Source: Bog-375 sp049698695 (GTDB lineage Bacteria; Acidobacteriota; Terriglobia; Bryobacterales; Bryobacteraceae). From it: a stretch of DNA of 64,000 nt. The stretch lies in the NCBI GenBank assembly GCA_049698695.1, contig JBAVYH010000181.1, forward strand, positions 7,295 through 71,294, read 5' to 3'. The notes beneath the pieces are model-generated. The model made no database searches. It was not told where the DNA came from and was given only the letters and a program-made list of their open reading frames with translations. Position numbers and translations under genes: made by a program. The number at the start of each line of letters is the position of its first letter. Position 1 is the stretch's first letter. This document shows positions 1-7,119 of the stretch, one piece after another.

Positions 1-936
1 GCGCGCTACCTCGTCGTACCTGGCGAGTGCCCGGCTCTCCGGCGCGCGCCGCCGCAAGGCTTCCACGTTGATCGCAATCGCCGGCGCCAGCAGCGCCGCG
101 CACACCGCTCCATGCGGCGCGGGAAACATGCCGCCCACCGGGGCGGCGAAACCGTGCACCGCGCCCAACCCCGCATTGGCCAATGACAATCCACCGAGCA
201 GGCTGGCCCAGCACATGCCGCGGCGCGCTTCCCGGTCGCCGCCGTTCGCCCACGCGCGCGGCAGCGCATCGGCCGCCGTGCGCAGGCCCTCCACTGCGTA
301 TAAGTCCGTCATCGCGTTGGCGCGCACCGAGACATAAGGTTCGATGAGTTGCGTCAGCGCATCGAGACCGGTCGACGCGGTCAGTGCCGGCGGCAGGTCC
401 AGCGTCAGCTCCGGGTCCACCACCGCCATCCGCGGCAGCAGGTACGGACTGCGCAGGCTGGCTTTCACGCCGCGTTCGTGCGCAGCCAGCACGGCGTTGC
501 GCGTAACTTCCGAACCGGTGCCCGCGGTGGTGGGAATGGCAATAAACGGCGCCGAAGGCTGCCGCAGTGGCTGCCCGCGCCCGACCACTTCCAGGTAATC
601 GAGCGGCTCGCCCGGGTTGGTCAGCATCGCGGCCAGCGCTTTGCCGGCGTCGATGGCACTGCCGCCGCCCACCGACACCACCAAGTCGCAGCCTTCGGCG
701 CGCGCATAGATGGTTCCGGCCGCAATCGTCTCGATGGCCGGTTCGCCCGAGGCGCGAAACGGCGCCGCCGTCACCCCCGCTGCTTCAAGCGCCCGCGCAA
801 ACGCCGCCACCCGGTCAGCTCTTTCGCCAGTCACCAGCAGGGCGCGCCGCCCCATCGCAGCCGCAGCCTGGGCCGCTTCGCCTGCGGCGCCCTCGCCGAA
901 TACAATCCGCGCCGCTGTCGCGAACTCGAAGCGCAT
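1..936 (-). CDS. Iron-containing alcohol dehydrogenase family protein (3' end cut by window edge)
   Basis: This is a group III (iron-dependent) dehydrogenase-fold protein that would reduce or oxidise an alcohol/aldehyde or maleylacetate-type substrate with NAD(P)H. It starts at ATG 936 (MRFEFATAARIVFGEG) and runs off the left edge after 312 codons, where about 380 are usual. Visible family motifs are the nucleotide-binding GGGSAIDAGKA (about residues 88-98), IPTTAGTGSEVTRNAV and the metal-site segments GLDALTQLIEPYVS, VHGFAAPVGG and PHGAVCA. The usual second metal ligand (His in DALTHxIE) is Gln here; the Asp and the two later His are kept. It lies 22 bp downstream of the ABM-fold gene on the same strand, so the two are probably co-transcribed. 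The substrate cannot be told from sequence. Confidence 0.9.
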   Translation of the reverse strand, partial: MRFEFATAARIVFGEGAAGEAAQAAAAMGRRALLVTGERADRVAAFARALEAAGVTAAPFRASGEPAIETIAAGTIYARAEGCDLVVSVGGGSAIDAGKALAAMLTNPGEPLDYLEVVGRGQPLRQPSAPFIAIPTTAGTGSEVTRNAVLAAHERGVKASLRSPYLLPRMAVVDPELTLDLPPALTASTGLDALTQLIEPYVSVRANAMTDLYAVEGLRTAADALPRAWANGGDREARRGMCWASLLGGLSLANAGLGAVHGFAAPVGGMFPAPHGAVCAALLAPAIAINVEALRRRAPESRALARYDEVAR

Positions 937-958
937 CGCCTCTACCAAATCGCCGTCT

Positions 959-1264
959 CTACCATTCGCCGTCGGCCGGATCGACGGCGCGATACAACTG
1001 CCGCGTGCGAGGCTCGGCGAACATATCCGCCGTCTTCGCGGCCCAGGCTTGGTAATGCGAAGTTTCCTTGTGCGCCGCCTGCGCGGCGGCATCCCGATAC
1101 ACTTCGTAGAGCTGAAAACGCGCCGGATCGTCCGCCTGCTGCAGCAGGTCGAATCGCGCCACGCCCGGCTCCCGCCGGCTGTTGCGGGCGTTTTCGATGG
1201 TCGCTTCCCGAAAGGCTTCCACCACGTCCGGCTTCACATGCACGTATACACAAAGAATCAGCAT
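959..1264 (-). CDS. Antibiotic biosynthesis monooxygenase (ABM) domain protein
   Basis: This is a 101-residue dimeric alpha/beta-barrel protein of the ABM/YgiN/LsrG type, a family that includes quinol monooxygenases and autoinducer-2 isomerases. The typical pattern is an N-terminal strand (MLILCVYVHVKPDVVEAFRE), then EPGVARFDLLQQADDPARFQLYEVYRD, then HYQAWA near residue 75. ATG 1264 is preferred because GGAGAG lies 8 bases upstream; a TTG at 1282 in the same frame would add six residues and would place that ribosome site inside the coding sequence. The gene directly precedes the iron alcohol dehydrogenase with a 22 bp gap, which suggests a small oxidoreductase operon, perhaps for aromatic or aldehyde breakdown. 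The exact reaction is not resolved. Confidence 0.85.
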   Translation of the reverse strand: MLILCVYVHVKPDVVEAFREATIENARNSRREPGVARFDLLQQADDPARFQLYEVYRDAAAQAAHKETSHYQAWAAKTADMFAEPRTRQLYRAVDPADGEW

Positions 1265-1329
1265 AAAAATCGCTCTCTCCAATTATCGGTAAACTCGGAC
1301 CTCGATTCGCGGCCGGGCCATAATAAGTT

Positions 1330-2142
1330 ATGCGGTTTTTCGGCCTTGTGGCCTTGGTGGCGGCGCTCGCCGCTCCCCTGGCGGCCCAGCAAAGGTGGCG
1401 CCTCATCTGGCATGACGAGTTCGACGGCCCGGCCGGTGCGCCGCCGGACCCGGCATTTTGGATCGCCGAATCGGGCACGCATCGCTGGGGCAACCACGAG
1501 ATGGAACAGTATACCAAGCTGCCCGAAAACGCGTCCCTCGATGGCGACGGCCACCTGGTCATCATGGCCCTGGCCAAGCCGAACGGCGTCTACACCTCCG
1601 CGCGCCTCAAGACGCAGGGCCTGTTCAGCACCATGTATGGCAAGATTGAAGCCCGCATGCAGATTCCCTACGGCCAGGGAATGTGGCCCGCCTTCTGGAT
1701 GATGGGCGCCGATTTCGCCGAGAAAGGCTGGCCCGCCTGCGGCGAGATCGACATCATGGAGAACATCGGCAAGGAGCCGTTCAGCATCCACGGCACCATC
1801 CATGGGCCCGGCTACTCCGGCAAGGGCGGCATCGGCGGCACGGCAACGCTGACCACCGGCCGCAGGGTCGCTGATGACTTCCACGTCTTCGCCGTTATTT
1901 GGGAGCCGGACAGCATTCAGTTCCTGCTGGATGGCGAACCGTACTTCCATGTCGCGCCGTCAAGCCTGCCGGCCGGCACTCACTGGGTCTACGACCATCC
2001 CTTCTTCCTGTTGCTGAATCTCGCCGTCGGCGGAGACTGGCCCGGCCCGCCGGATGGTACCACCGAGTTTCCGCAGCGCCTGGTGGTCGACTACGTCCGC
2101 GTCTACGCCGATGCCGACCACCTTTTGCGACGGACGCAGTAA
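1330..2142 (+). CDS. Secreted glycoside hydrolase family 16 (beta-1,3-glucanase-like)
   Basis: This is an exported retaining endo-beta-glucanase of the laminarinase/lichenase family. Residues 1-20 form a signal peptide ending in LAAQ. The GH16 fold follows, from LIWHDEFDG (about 25-33) to the C-terminal strand VVDYVRVYAD. The catalytic ExDxxE signature is present as E139, D141 and E144 (GEIDIME), with the two Glu as nucleophile and acid/base. WGNHEMEQYT near 53-62 and FWMMG near 122-126 are typical substrate-cleft segments. At 270 residues it is a single catalytic domain without a binding module. It is read away from the ABM gene. A CATAAT box ends five bases before the ATG and no clear Shine-Dalgarno site is seen. 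Laminarin-type beta-1,3-glucan is the likeliest substrate. Confidence 0.93.
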   Translation: MRFFGLVALVAALAAPLAAQQRWRLIWHDEFDGPAGAPPDPAFWIAESGTHRWGNHEMEQYTKLPENASLDGDGHLVIMALAKPNGVYTSARLKTQGLFSTMYGKIEARMQIPYGQGMWPAFWMMGADFAEKGWPACGEIDIMENIGKEPFSIHGTIHGPGYSGKGGIGGTATLTTGRRVADDFHVFAVIWEPDSIQFLLDGEPYFHVAPSSLPAGTHWVYDHPFFLLLNLAVGGDWPGPPDGTTEFPQRLVVDYVRVYADADHLLRRTQ

Positions 2143-2192
2143 GCGCGCGCGTCAAGGCCGGAAACGGAATCCGGCATAACGCCGGCTCTCAT

Positions 2193-3218
2193 TCAGGGGC
2201 GCTTTTCGCGGCGCGCTGCCCGGGCGGTCCGCGTGGCGCGGAGCCGCAATTCGCCGAGGTTGAGGCGGGCCAGCGCCGTCGCTATCGCGCCGCCCACCAG
2301 CAGAGGCACGGTGAGCGAAAAGAACATGATGAACGAAAATGTCTTGGCGTCGTTCTTTTCCACGTCGAACAAGCCCAGCGCCACCACGCACGCCACCTGG
2401 AACAGTCCCAGGTTGCCGGGGCCGTTGGGCACTACCGTTCCCAGGCGCACCACGGCGAGCACGCCGCCGGCCGCCCAAAAGGAAAGGTCGAGACCGTAGG
2501 CTTTCATCAGCGCCCACACCGTGGCGACTTGCAGAAACAGGTACAGCAGGCTGACCAGCGCCGTTTTGCCGAGCGTGGATGCGTTCCCCATCAGGTGAAG
2601 CCCCTCCACTACGTGGCGCAAGATGGAGGCCCCGCGGCGCTGGCCGATTATGGCGTGGACCTCCTGCTTGTGCCACACCACCCAGGAGAAAAGGCCGACG
2701 CCGAGCAGCAACAGGGCCGCCACTGCGCGTACCAGGAGGGCGAGGTCGCGCGGTATCCCTTTGACGAAACCGGCGGTCACCACGAAGGCGGCGACCATCC
2801 AAAGCCCGTCGATCAGCCTCTCCACGGCGGCCGAAGAGAGGCTGAGCGAAATGCGGAAATTGTTCCAGTGGGCCAGCAGGTAGCAGCGAATCACTTCCCC
2901 GGTGCGCAACGGGAGCAGCTCATTGGCGAACAGGCCGATGTAGACCGCTTGCACGGTGCGCCACAAGCGCAGCCGCACCACGGGAGCCAGCAGCGTGTTC
3001 CAGCGCCAGCCGTGGCAGACGTAGACGGAAAGATCGAAAGCCACGGCCAGCAGGACCCAGCGGAAGTCCAGCGTAGCGATGGCAGTGACCAGATCGCGCA
3101 ACGGGTAGCCGTGCAGCACCCAGACCAGGCAGGCGGCCGAAAAGCAATACAGAGTCGCCTGCGGCAGCCAGGCGGGAATCGGGCGCCGGTGCGGAGGCGT
3201 TGCGGCAAAAGAGGCCAT
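2193..3218 (-). CDS. Flippase-like integral membrane protein (LPG synthase TM/AglD family)
   Basis: This is a 341-residue polytopic membrane protein of the family shared by the MprF flippase half and archaeal AglD2 (UPF0104, TIGR00374). About eight hydrophobic segments are visible, with family marks GWRWNTLLAP (about 71), FANELLPLRTGEVIRCYLL (about 97-115) and VVPNGPGNLGLFQ (about 262). Members are thought to move lipids or lipid-linked sugars across the inner membrane. There is no aminoacyl-transferase domain, so it is not a full MprF. It is convergent with the GH16 gene, with a 50 bp gap. The start at 3218 puts a short basic cytosolic N-terminus before TM1. The substrate is unknown. Confidence 0.85.
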   Translation of the reverse strand: MASFAATPPHRRPIPAWLPQATLYCFSAACLVWVLHGYPLRDLVTAIATLDFRWVLLAVAFDLSVYVCHGWRWNTLLAPVVRLRLWRTVQAVYIGLFANELLPLRTGEVIRCYLLAHWNNFRISLSLSSAAVERLIDGLWMVAAFVVTAGFVKGIPRDLALLVRAVAALLLLGVGLFSWVVWHKQEVHAIIGQRRGASILRHVVEGLHLMGNASTLGKTALVSLLYLFLQVATVWALMKAYGLDLSFWAAGGVLAVVRLGTVVPNGPGNLGLFQVACVVALGLFDVEKNDAKTFSFIMFFSLTVPLLVGGAIATALARLNLGELRLRATRTARAARREKRP

Positions 3219-3331
3219 AGTCGGTCAGCGCGGCAAGTGGGCGGCTGGGCCTGGCGAAACGTGCTTCCCGGCAGACGCCGGCTTTCGGGGCCTCACGCAT
3301 CCATCATAACGTGGCAGAATGGGAGGCTGAG

Positions 3332-3925
3332 ATGAAAACCCGCTTACCTATTCTGGCGGTCGCGGCGGCTGCCTGCCTGGCGGCGCAAACGCAGGCGCCC
3401 GGCCCATCCAAGCAGGACCAGGACCATGCGCGCGCCGCGGCGCCGCCGGCCGAAACTCCGATAACCTTTCGCGGCATCCTGATCGACGCCGGCTGCCGCG
3501 ACTTCTCCCGTTTCAACCTGCACCACTCTCCGCAAGCTCTTCCCGCGCCCCCCGGCGACACGAATGCCAAGGCGGCCGCGAGCGGGTCGACGGCCTCGGG
3601 GATTACGGTGGACGCGAACACGCTCGATACCGAGCGCGCTGACGTGATGCCGCACCAGATCGCCGACCTGGTGAGCCGGCAGTCCGATCCCACTTGCGCC
3701 ATCAAGGGCAACACTCACGCCTTCGCGCTGCTGTTGGCCGACGGGCGCGTAGCGGATCTCGATGAGGGCGGCAACACTTTCGCCGATGCGGCTGTCAAGG
3801 CCGACGAGCGGGGCCGCGCCATGCTCGCCGGCCAAGGCCCCGGTTTCAAGCCAATCGCGACTGTGACCGGCCGCGTGCAAGGCTCCCGGATCGTGGCCAG
3901 CGCAGTGAAGATTATCTCCCGATAA
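3332..3925 (+). CDS. Exported protein of unknown function, DUF5818-like
   Basis: This is a 197-residue secreted protein. ATG 3332 is chosen over the in-frame GTG 3311 because GGGAGG (3321-3326) sits five bases before it and because the signal peptide MKTRLPILAVAAAACLAAQ then begins correctly. The mature part has FRGILIDAGCRDFS, a low-complexity Ala/Ser/Thr middle, and a second half with DPTCAIKGNTHAFALLLADGR followed by strands ending in VTGRVQGSRIV. The pattern of a new-residue Cys, a second Cys, a 'lladGrv' strand and a final VTG strand resembles the DUF5818 OB-like exported proteins of acidobacteria; that assignment is from memory of the pattern and is tentative. Two Cys could form a disulphide in the periplasm. 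Confidence 0.7.
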   Translation: MKTRLPILAVAAAACLAAQTQAPGPSKQDQDHARAAAPPAETPITFRGILIDAGCRDFSRFNLHHSPQALPAPPGDTNAKAAASGSTASGITVDANTLDTERADVMPHQIADLVSRQSDPTCAIKGNTHAFALLLADGRVADLDEGGNTFADAAVKADERGRAMLAGQGPGFKPIATVTGRVQGSRIVASAVKIISR

Positions 3926-4127
3926 CACGCGTCGAGTGCCGCCAGGTGACGAGCGTCACTGGCGTACGTAACTCCATTGGTTCGTTTGCGTGGCAGGAAT
4001 GCCGCCCCGGGGGGCGGTACTGTCCAATGTTAGGACACAATTCGCAGGACCAAAGGATGGCGGTTTGGTTTATACTGAATCGGACCTGTAAATCTAAAAT
4101 GGAACTTCCGGGTTAAGGAGAAGCTGT

Positions 4128-4952
4128 ATGACTAAGAGGCTTTTCACACTCGTATCGCTGGCATTTTGCACCCTGCTTGTATCTCAGCAGTTGCTTAACA
4201 ATGACTCCGTCGTCAAGCTTGTGAAAGCTGGCCTGTCGGAAGACCTGATTGTCACCACCATCAACACGCAACCGGGTAGCTATGACACCTCCACTGATGG
4301 CCTGATAGCCTTGAAGGGCGCAGGTGTCAGCGATAAAGTGGTTGCGGCGATTGTGGCCAAGGCCGCCGGTAACCCGTCGGCTCCAACGGCCCTAGCGACT
4401 CCAACTCCAGGTGTACAGGACCCGGAGGACCCGATGGCGCCGCATGACCCCGGCGTTTACCTCATGACCACCACACACGAAGGCAAGTCGAAGATGGTAT
4501 TCATTGACCGGGTGGGCGCAGGGCGCGAGAAAACGCACCGGGGTTTTGCCAAGGCCTCGATGAAGGCGGAAATACCTGGGCCCCGCGCGGCCGTGCGCAC
4601 CCAGGATGCGAACCCTGTCTTTTATATGTACTTCCCACCAACCAGCAACATCGGCGATGAACGTTCGATTTCCAGCCCTACTCAATTCTCCTTGCTTTCT
4701 TTGGAGGATAAGAAGGATCATCGGGAAACTGCCGTTGCCAAGGTGGCACTGTTTGGAAGCATTAGCTACGGCAATGACGCCAAGAAAACATCCCTGTTCA
4801 ACGCCGAAAGGATACGTTCCTACGCGTACAAGGTTTCTCCGTCGGCGAGCTTGAAGTCCGGCGAATATGCATTCATTGCTACCACAACGATGGCTGGCTC
4901 CGCACAGGGCGCCACGGTGGTTATTTACGATTTTGGAGTTGATGCCAGGTAG
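4128..4952 (+). CDS. Exported protein with N-terminal VVKLVKAGLSEDLI-type helical repeats
   Basis: This is a 274-residue secreted protein of unknown function. AAGGAG (4115-4120) precedes ATG 4128 by seven bases and a TATACT box lies at 4071-4076. After a signal peptide, two related helical units are seen: VVKLVKAGLSEDLIVTTI (about 28-45) and LIALKGAGVSDKVVAAIV (about 59-76). This unit is common at the N-terminus of exported acidobacterial proteins. The linker is rich in Pro/Thr and leads to a beta-rich domain from GVYLMTTTHEGKSKM to VVIYDFGVD that may bind a ligand. Base composition is less GC-rich than in the neighbours, and the codon choice is more relaxed, which may indicate a different history. 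No enzyme motif is visible. Confidence 0.8.
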   Translation: MTKRLFTLVSLAFCTLLVSQQLLNNDSVVKLVKAGLSEDLIVTTINTQPGSYDTSTDGLIALKGAGVSDKVVAAIVAKAAGNPSAPTALATPTPGVQDPEDPMAPHDPGVYLMTTTHEGKSKMVFIDRVGAGREKTHRGFAKASMKAEIPGPRAAVRTQDANPVFYMYFPPTSNIGDERSISSPTQFSLLSLEDKKDHRETAVAKVALFGSISYGNDAKKTSLFNAERIRSYAYKVSPSASLKSGEYAFIATTTMAGSAQGATVVIYDFGVDAR

Positions 4953-5066
4953 CCAACGCTCCAGGATTCCGGCAGGCCCGCCCATGACTCCCGCATGGCT
5001 GCCAGCAGATACAAAGTAAGACCGCCCCTCTTGCCATTGGATCGCGCTAGACTTTGAAGTGCCCCG

Positions 5067-5948
5067 ATGGCTGCGCGCACCGACCCCCTCCGAATCGCCC
5101 TGCAAGTCCTGCTCTATATCGCGCTGTATTACCTGGCGGTGCTCTCGCTGGCGACCGTGTCCCAATGGCTGGGCCTGTACCTGGTTGGGGTGACGGCAGC
5201 GATGCTGCTCGCCGCGGTCTTGGCCAACTGGATTTCCCTGCGCATCCACCACGGTCTCCGCCTCTGGGACGCCGGGCTATGGTGGCGCCGCGCTTCGGCC
5301 GTCAATCTGGGCCTGGGCCTGGCCGGTGGCGTCGGGGCCGCGTGCCTGGTGCTGGTCCCGCCACTCATCGTAGGGGCGGCCCGGATCGAGTCCACCGCGT
5401 CCGAGCCCGGTTCCTGGGGCAGCGTGGTGTTCCTGGCCATCGTGCTGGCTATGGGCGCCACCGGTGAAGAACTTTTCTTTCGCGGCTACGGTTTTCAAGT
5501 GCTGCTTAACGTGGCCGGGCCCTTTGCTACCATTCTGCCCGTCGGCGTCGTGTTCGCCCTGCTCCACAGCAATAACCCGCACGCCACCTGGTTCGCCATC
5601 GCCAACACCGCCGGGTTCGGCATCCTGTTCGGTTATGCGTATTGGCGCAGCCTAGACCTGTGGCTGCCCATCGGCCTCCACTTCGGATGGAACCTCACAC
5701 TGCCGCTGTTCGGCGTGAATCTCAGCGGGCTTACAATGAGGGTGACGGGCTACGCCATGACGTGGTCCGCGGGCAAGCTATGGAGCGGCGGCGATTACGG
5801 CCCGGAAGCCAGCGTGCTTACCTCCGCCGCCATGGTGGCATTGTGCGTGTATCTTTGGAAAGCCCCCGTGCGCCGGCAAATCTCACCGCTGGCCGGTCCG
5901 CCGGCGGAAGATATTCTATGCGAACCATCGCGGCCCTTGGCATCCTGA
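5067..5948 (+). CDS. CPBP-family intramembrane glutamic protease
   Basis: This is a 293-residue polytopic membrane protein of the CAAX-protease/bacteriocin-processing (CPBP, Abi) family. The three active-site motifs are clear: EELFFRGYGF (motif 1, E-E-x3-R, about residue 133), a LLHSNNPH segment (about 168) and the LHFGWNLTL motif (about 206). The acidic pair and His residues are thought to activate water within the membrane. About eight hydrophobic helices are seen. In bacteria, relatives process peptides, take part in signalling or confer bacteriocin immunity; nothing nearby identifies the substrate. The last 31 bases overlap the start of the next gene, so the two are translationally coupled. 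Confidence 0.92.
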   Translation: MAARTDPLRIALQVLLYIALYYLAVLSLATVSQWLGLYLVGVTAAMLLAAVLANWISLRIHHGLRLWDAGLWWRRASAVNLGLGLAGGVGAACLVLVPPLIVGAARIESTASEPGSWGSVVFLAIVLAMGATGEELFFRGYGFQVLLNVAGPFATILPVGVVFALLHSNNPHATWFAIANTAGFGILFGYAYWRSLDLWLPIGLHFGWNLTLPLFGVNLSGLTMRVTGYAMTWSAGKLWSGGDYGPEASVLTSAAMVALCVYLWKAPVRRQISPLAGPPAEDILCEPSRPLAS

Positions 5949-6709
5949 CGCTGGCTCCCGCGCTTGGCGCCGCTGACAAACTGACCTGGCAGGATCGCGT
6001 CGAAATCGATCGCGGGCTGGACTTCGAGTATGCCAAGGTCAAGGTGCTGCTGCCGCGTTCCCGCAAGCCGCTCGAGTTTAACGCCGATGGCTCCTGGGAC
6101 AAGGCCGCCTGGGCGGCTATCGCCAAGCAGGGGGGCCCGGCCGCGCGCCAGGGCGACTCGGTGCAGATCACCAAGGTCATCATCGAACCCGACCGCCTGG
6201 TGCTCGATATCAATGGCGGCTACAATGGCGGCCGCCACTGGTACAGCAACGGGCAGATCGGCGGCGGCCCCTCCAGCAATCCCACCATGACCCCCATCGC
6301 CCAAGGCGATTCCGACGCCAAGAGCGGCACCTCCCTGGTGCTCCTCTTTCACAAGCCGCTGGAGCCGATTAAGGCGTCCGAGTTGAAGAAGATGCTCGCG
6401 CCGGTGCTCGACTTCGACAAGCACAGCGCCACCGAAATCTACGCCGAAACCCTCGCGCCCGCCGTGAAGACGGCCATCCAGACCAAGCGCGCGCTGGTCG
6501 GCATGACCCGCGACCAGGTGGTGATGGCGCTCGGCCGCCCCGCCCACAAGTGGCGCGAAACCACCGACGGCGTGGAAACGGAAGATTGGGTCTACGGCCT
6601 CCCGCCCGGAAAAATCACCTTTGTCACTTTTCAGGGCGAGAAGGCGGTGAAGGTGAAGGAAGAATACGCCGGCCTGGGCACCATCGCCCCCGATCCCCCG
6701 CCACGGTAG
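5918..6709 (+). CDS. Exported protein with BamE/SmpA-like C-terminal domain
   Basis: This is a 263-residue protein that begins inside the end of the CPBP protease gene (31 bp overlap; GGAAG lies seven bases before ATG 5918). The signal peptide is MRTIAALGILTLAPALGAA. The first two-thirds carry an unfamiliar domain with DINGGYNGGRHWYSNGQIGG and FHKPLEPIKASELKKML. The C-terminal part, from ALVGMTRDQVVMALGRPAHKWRE, has the 'GMTrdqVxxxlGxP' hook and following strands that mark SmpA/OmlA/BamE-type domains. Such domains act at the envelope, but here there is no lipobox Cys, so it is probably soluble in the periplasm. A role tied to the membrane protease is possible but not shown. Confidence 0.8.
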   Translation: MRTIAALGILTLAPALGAADKLTWQDRVEIDRGLDFEYAKVKVLLPRSRKPLEFNADGSWDKAAWAAIAKQGGPAARQGDSVQITKVIIEPDRLVLDINGGYNGGRHWYSNGQIGGGPSSNPTMTPIAQGDSDAKSGTSLVLLFHKPLEPIKASELKKMLAPVLDFDKHSATEIYAETLAPAVKTAIQTKRALVGMTRDQVVMALGRPAHKWRETTDGVETEDWVYGLPPGKITFVTFQGEKAVKVKEEYAGLGTIAPDPPPR

Positions 6710-7119
6710 GCCGGCAGACGCAAGCGGCCGACGTCGCCACCGGCAACTCAGTCCCGCGAAGCCTCGTCATCAGTCGACTTATCCCGGCAAAGTCAGGCCT
6801 TTTCGGGCGCCATCTATGTGCCTCGCCCACGGCGATCTCAGCCCCCGCGTATCTCAAGGGAAACCAGCGGCGGCTTCAGCTCGGTAATTCTCCGCGGATT
6901 GCTGGGGCAGTTTTGCGCGCGGCAGCGTGCAATCTCCCGCATGAAAACCCGGCGATCGCCCAATCTGATGACCCGCCGGTCGCCCCGCGCCGGTGACTCG
7001 TCCCATCCCGTCTAGGACCTTTGACGCCCGCGCGCTGCTGCATTTCCAAGCAGGCCACTAAGACGAGTTCGCTCTCTTCGCTTGCCGCCCTGGCGCGATG
7101 AGAAGAACGAGAGAGCGAC
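6710..7119. other. 410 bp intergenic region
   Basis: No convincing gene lies here; the short open frames on both strands lack start sites and have out-of-frame composition. Just before the next gene, CGCTCTCTTCG (about 7069) can pair with CGAGAGAGCG (7109-7118), which holds the ribosome site of the protease gene. A start-masking hairpin in the leader is therefore possible. Apart from that nothing is recognised. Confidence 0.4.

Noticed and set aside
349..1266. 305-codon plus-strand open frame at the left end
   Set aside because: Shadow of the iron alcohol dehydrogenase and ABM genes on the minus strand; Arg/His/Pro-rich without motifs.
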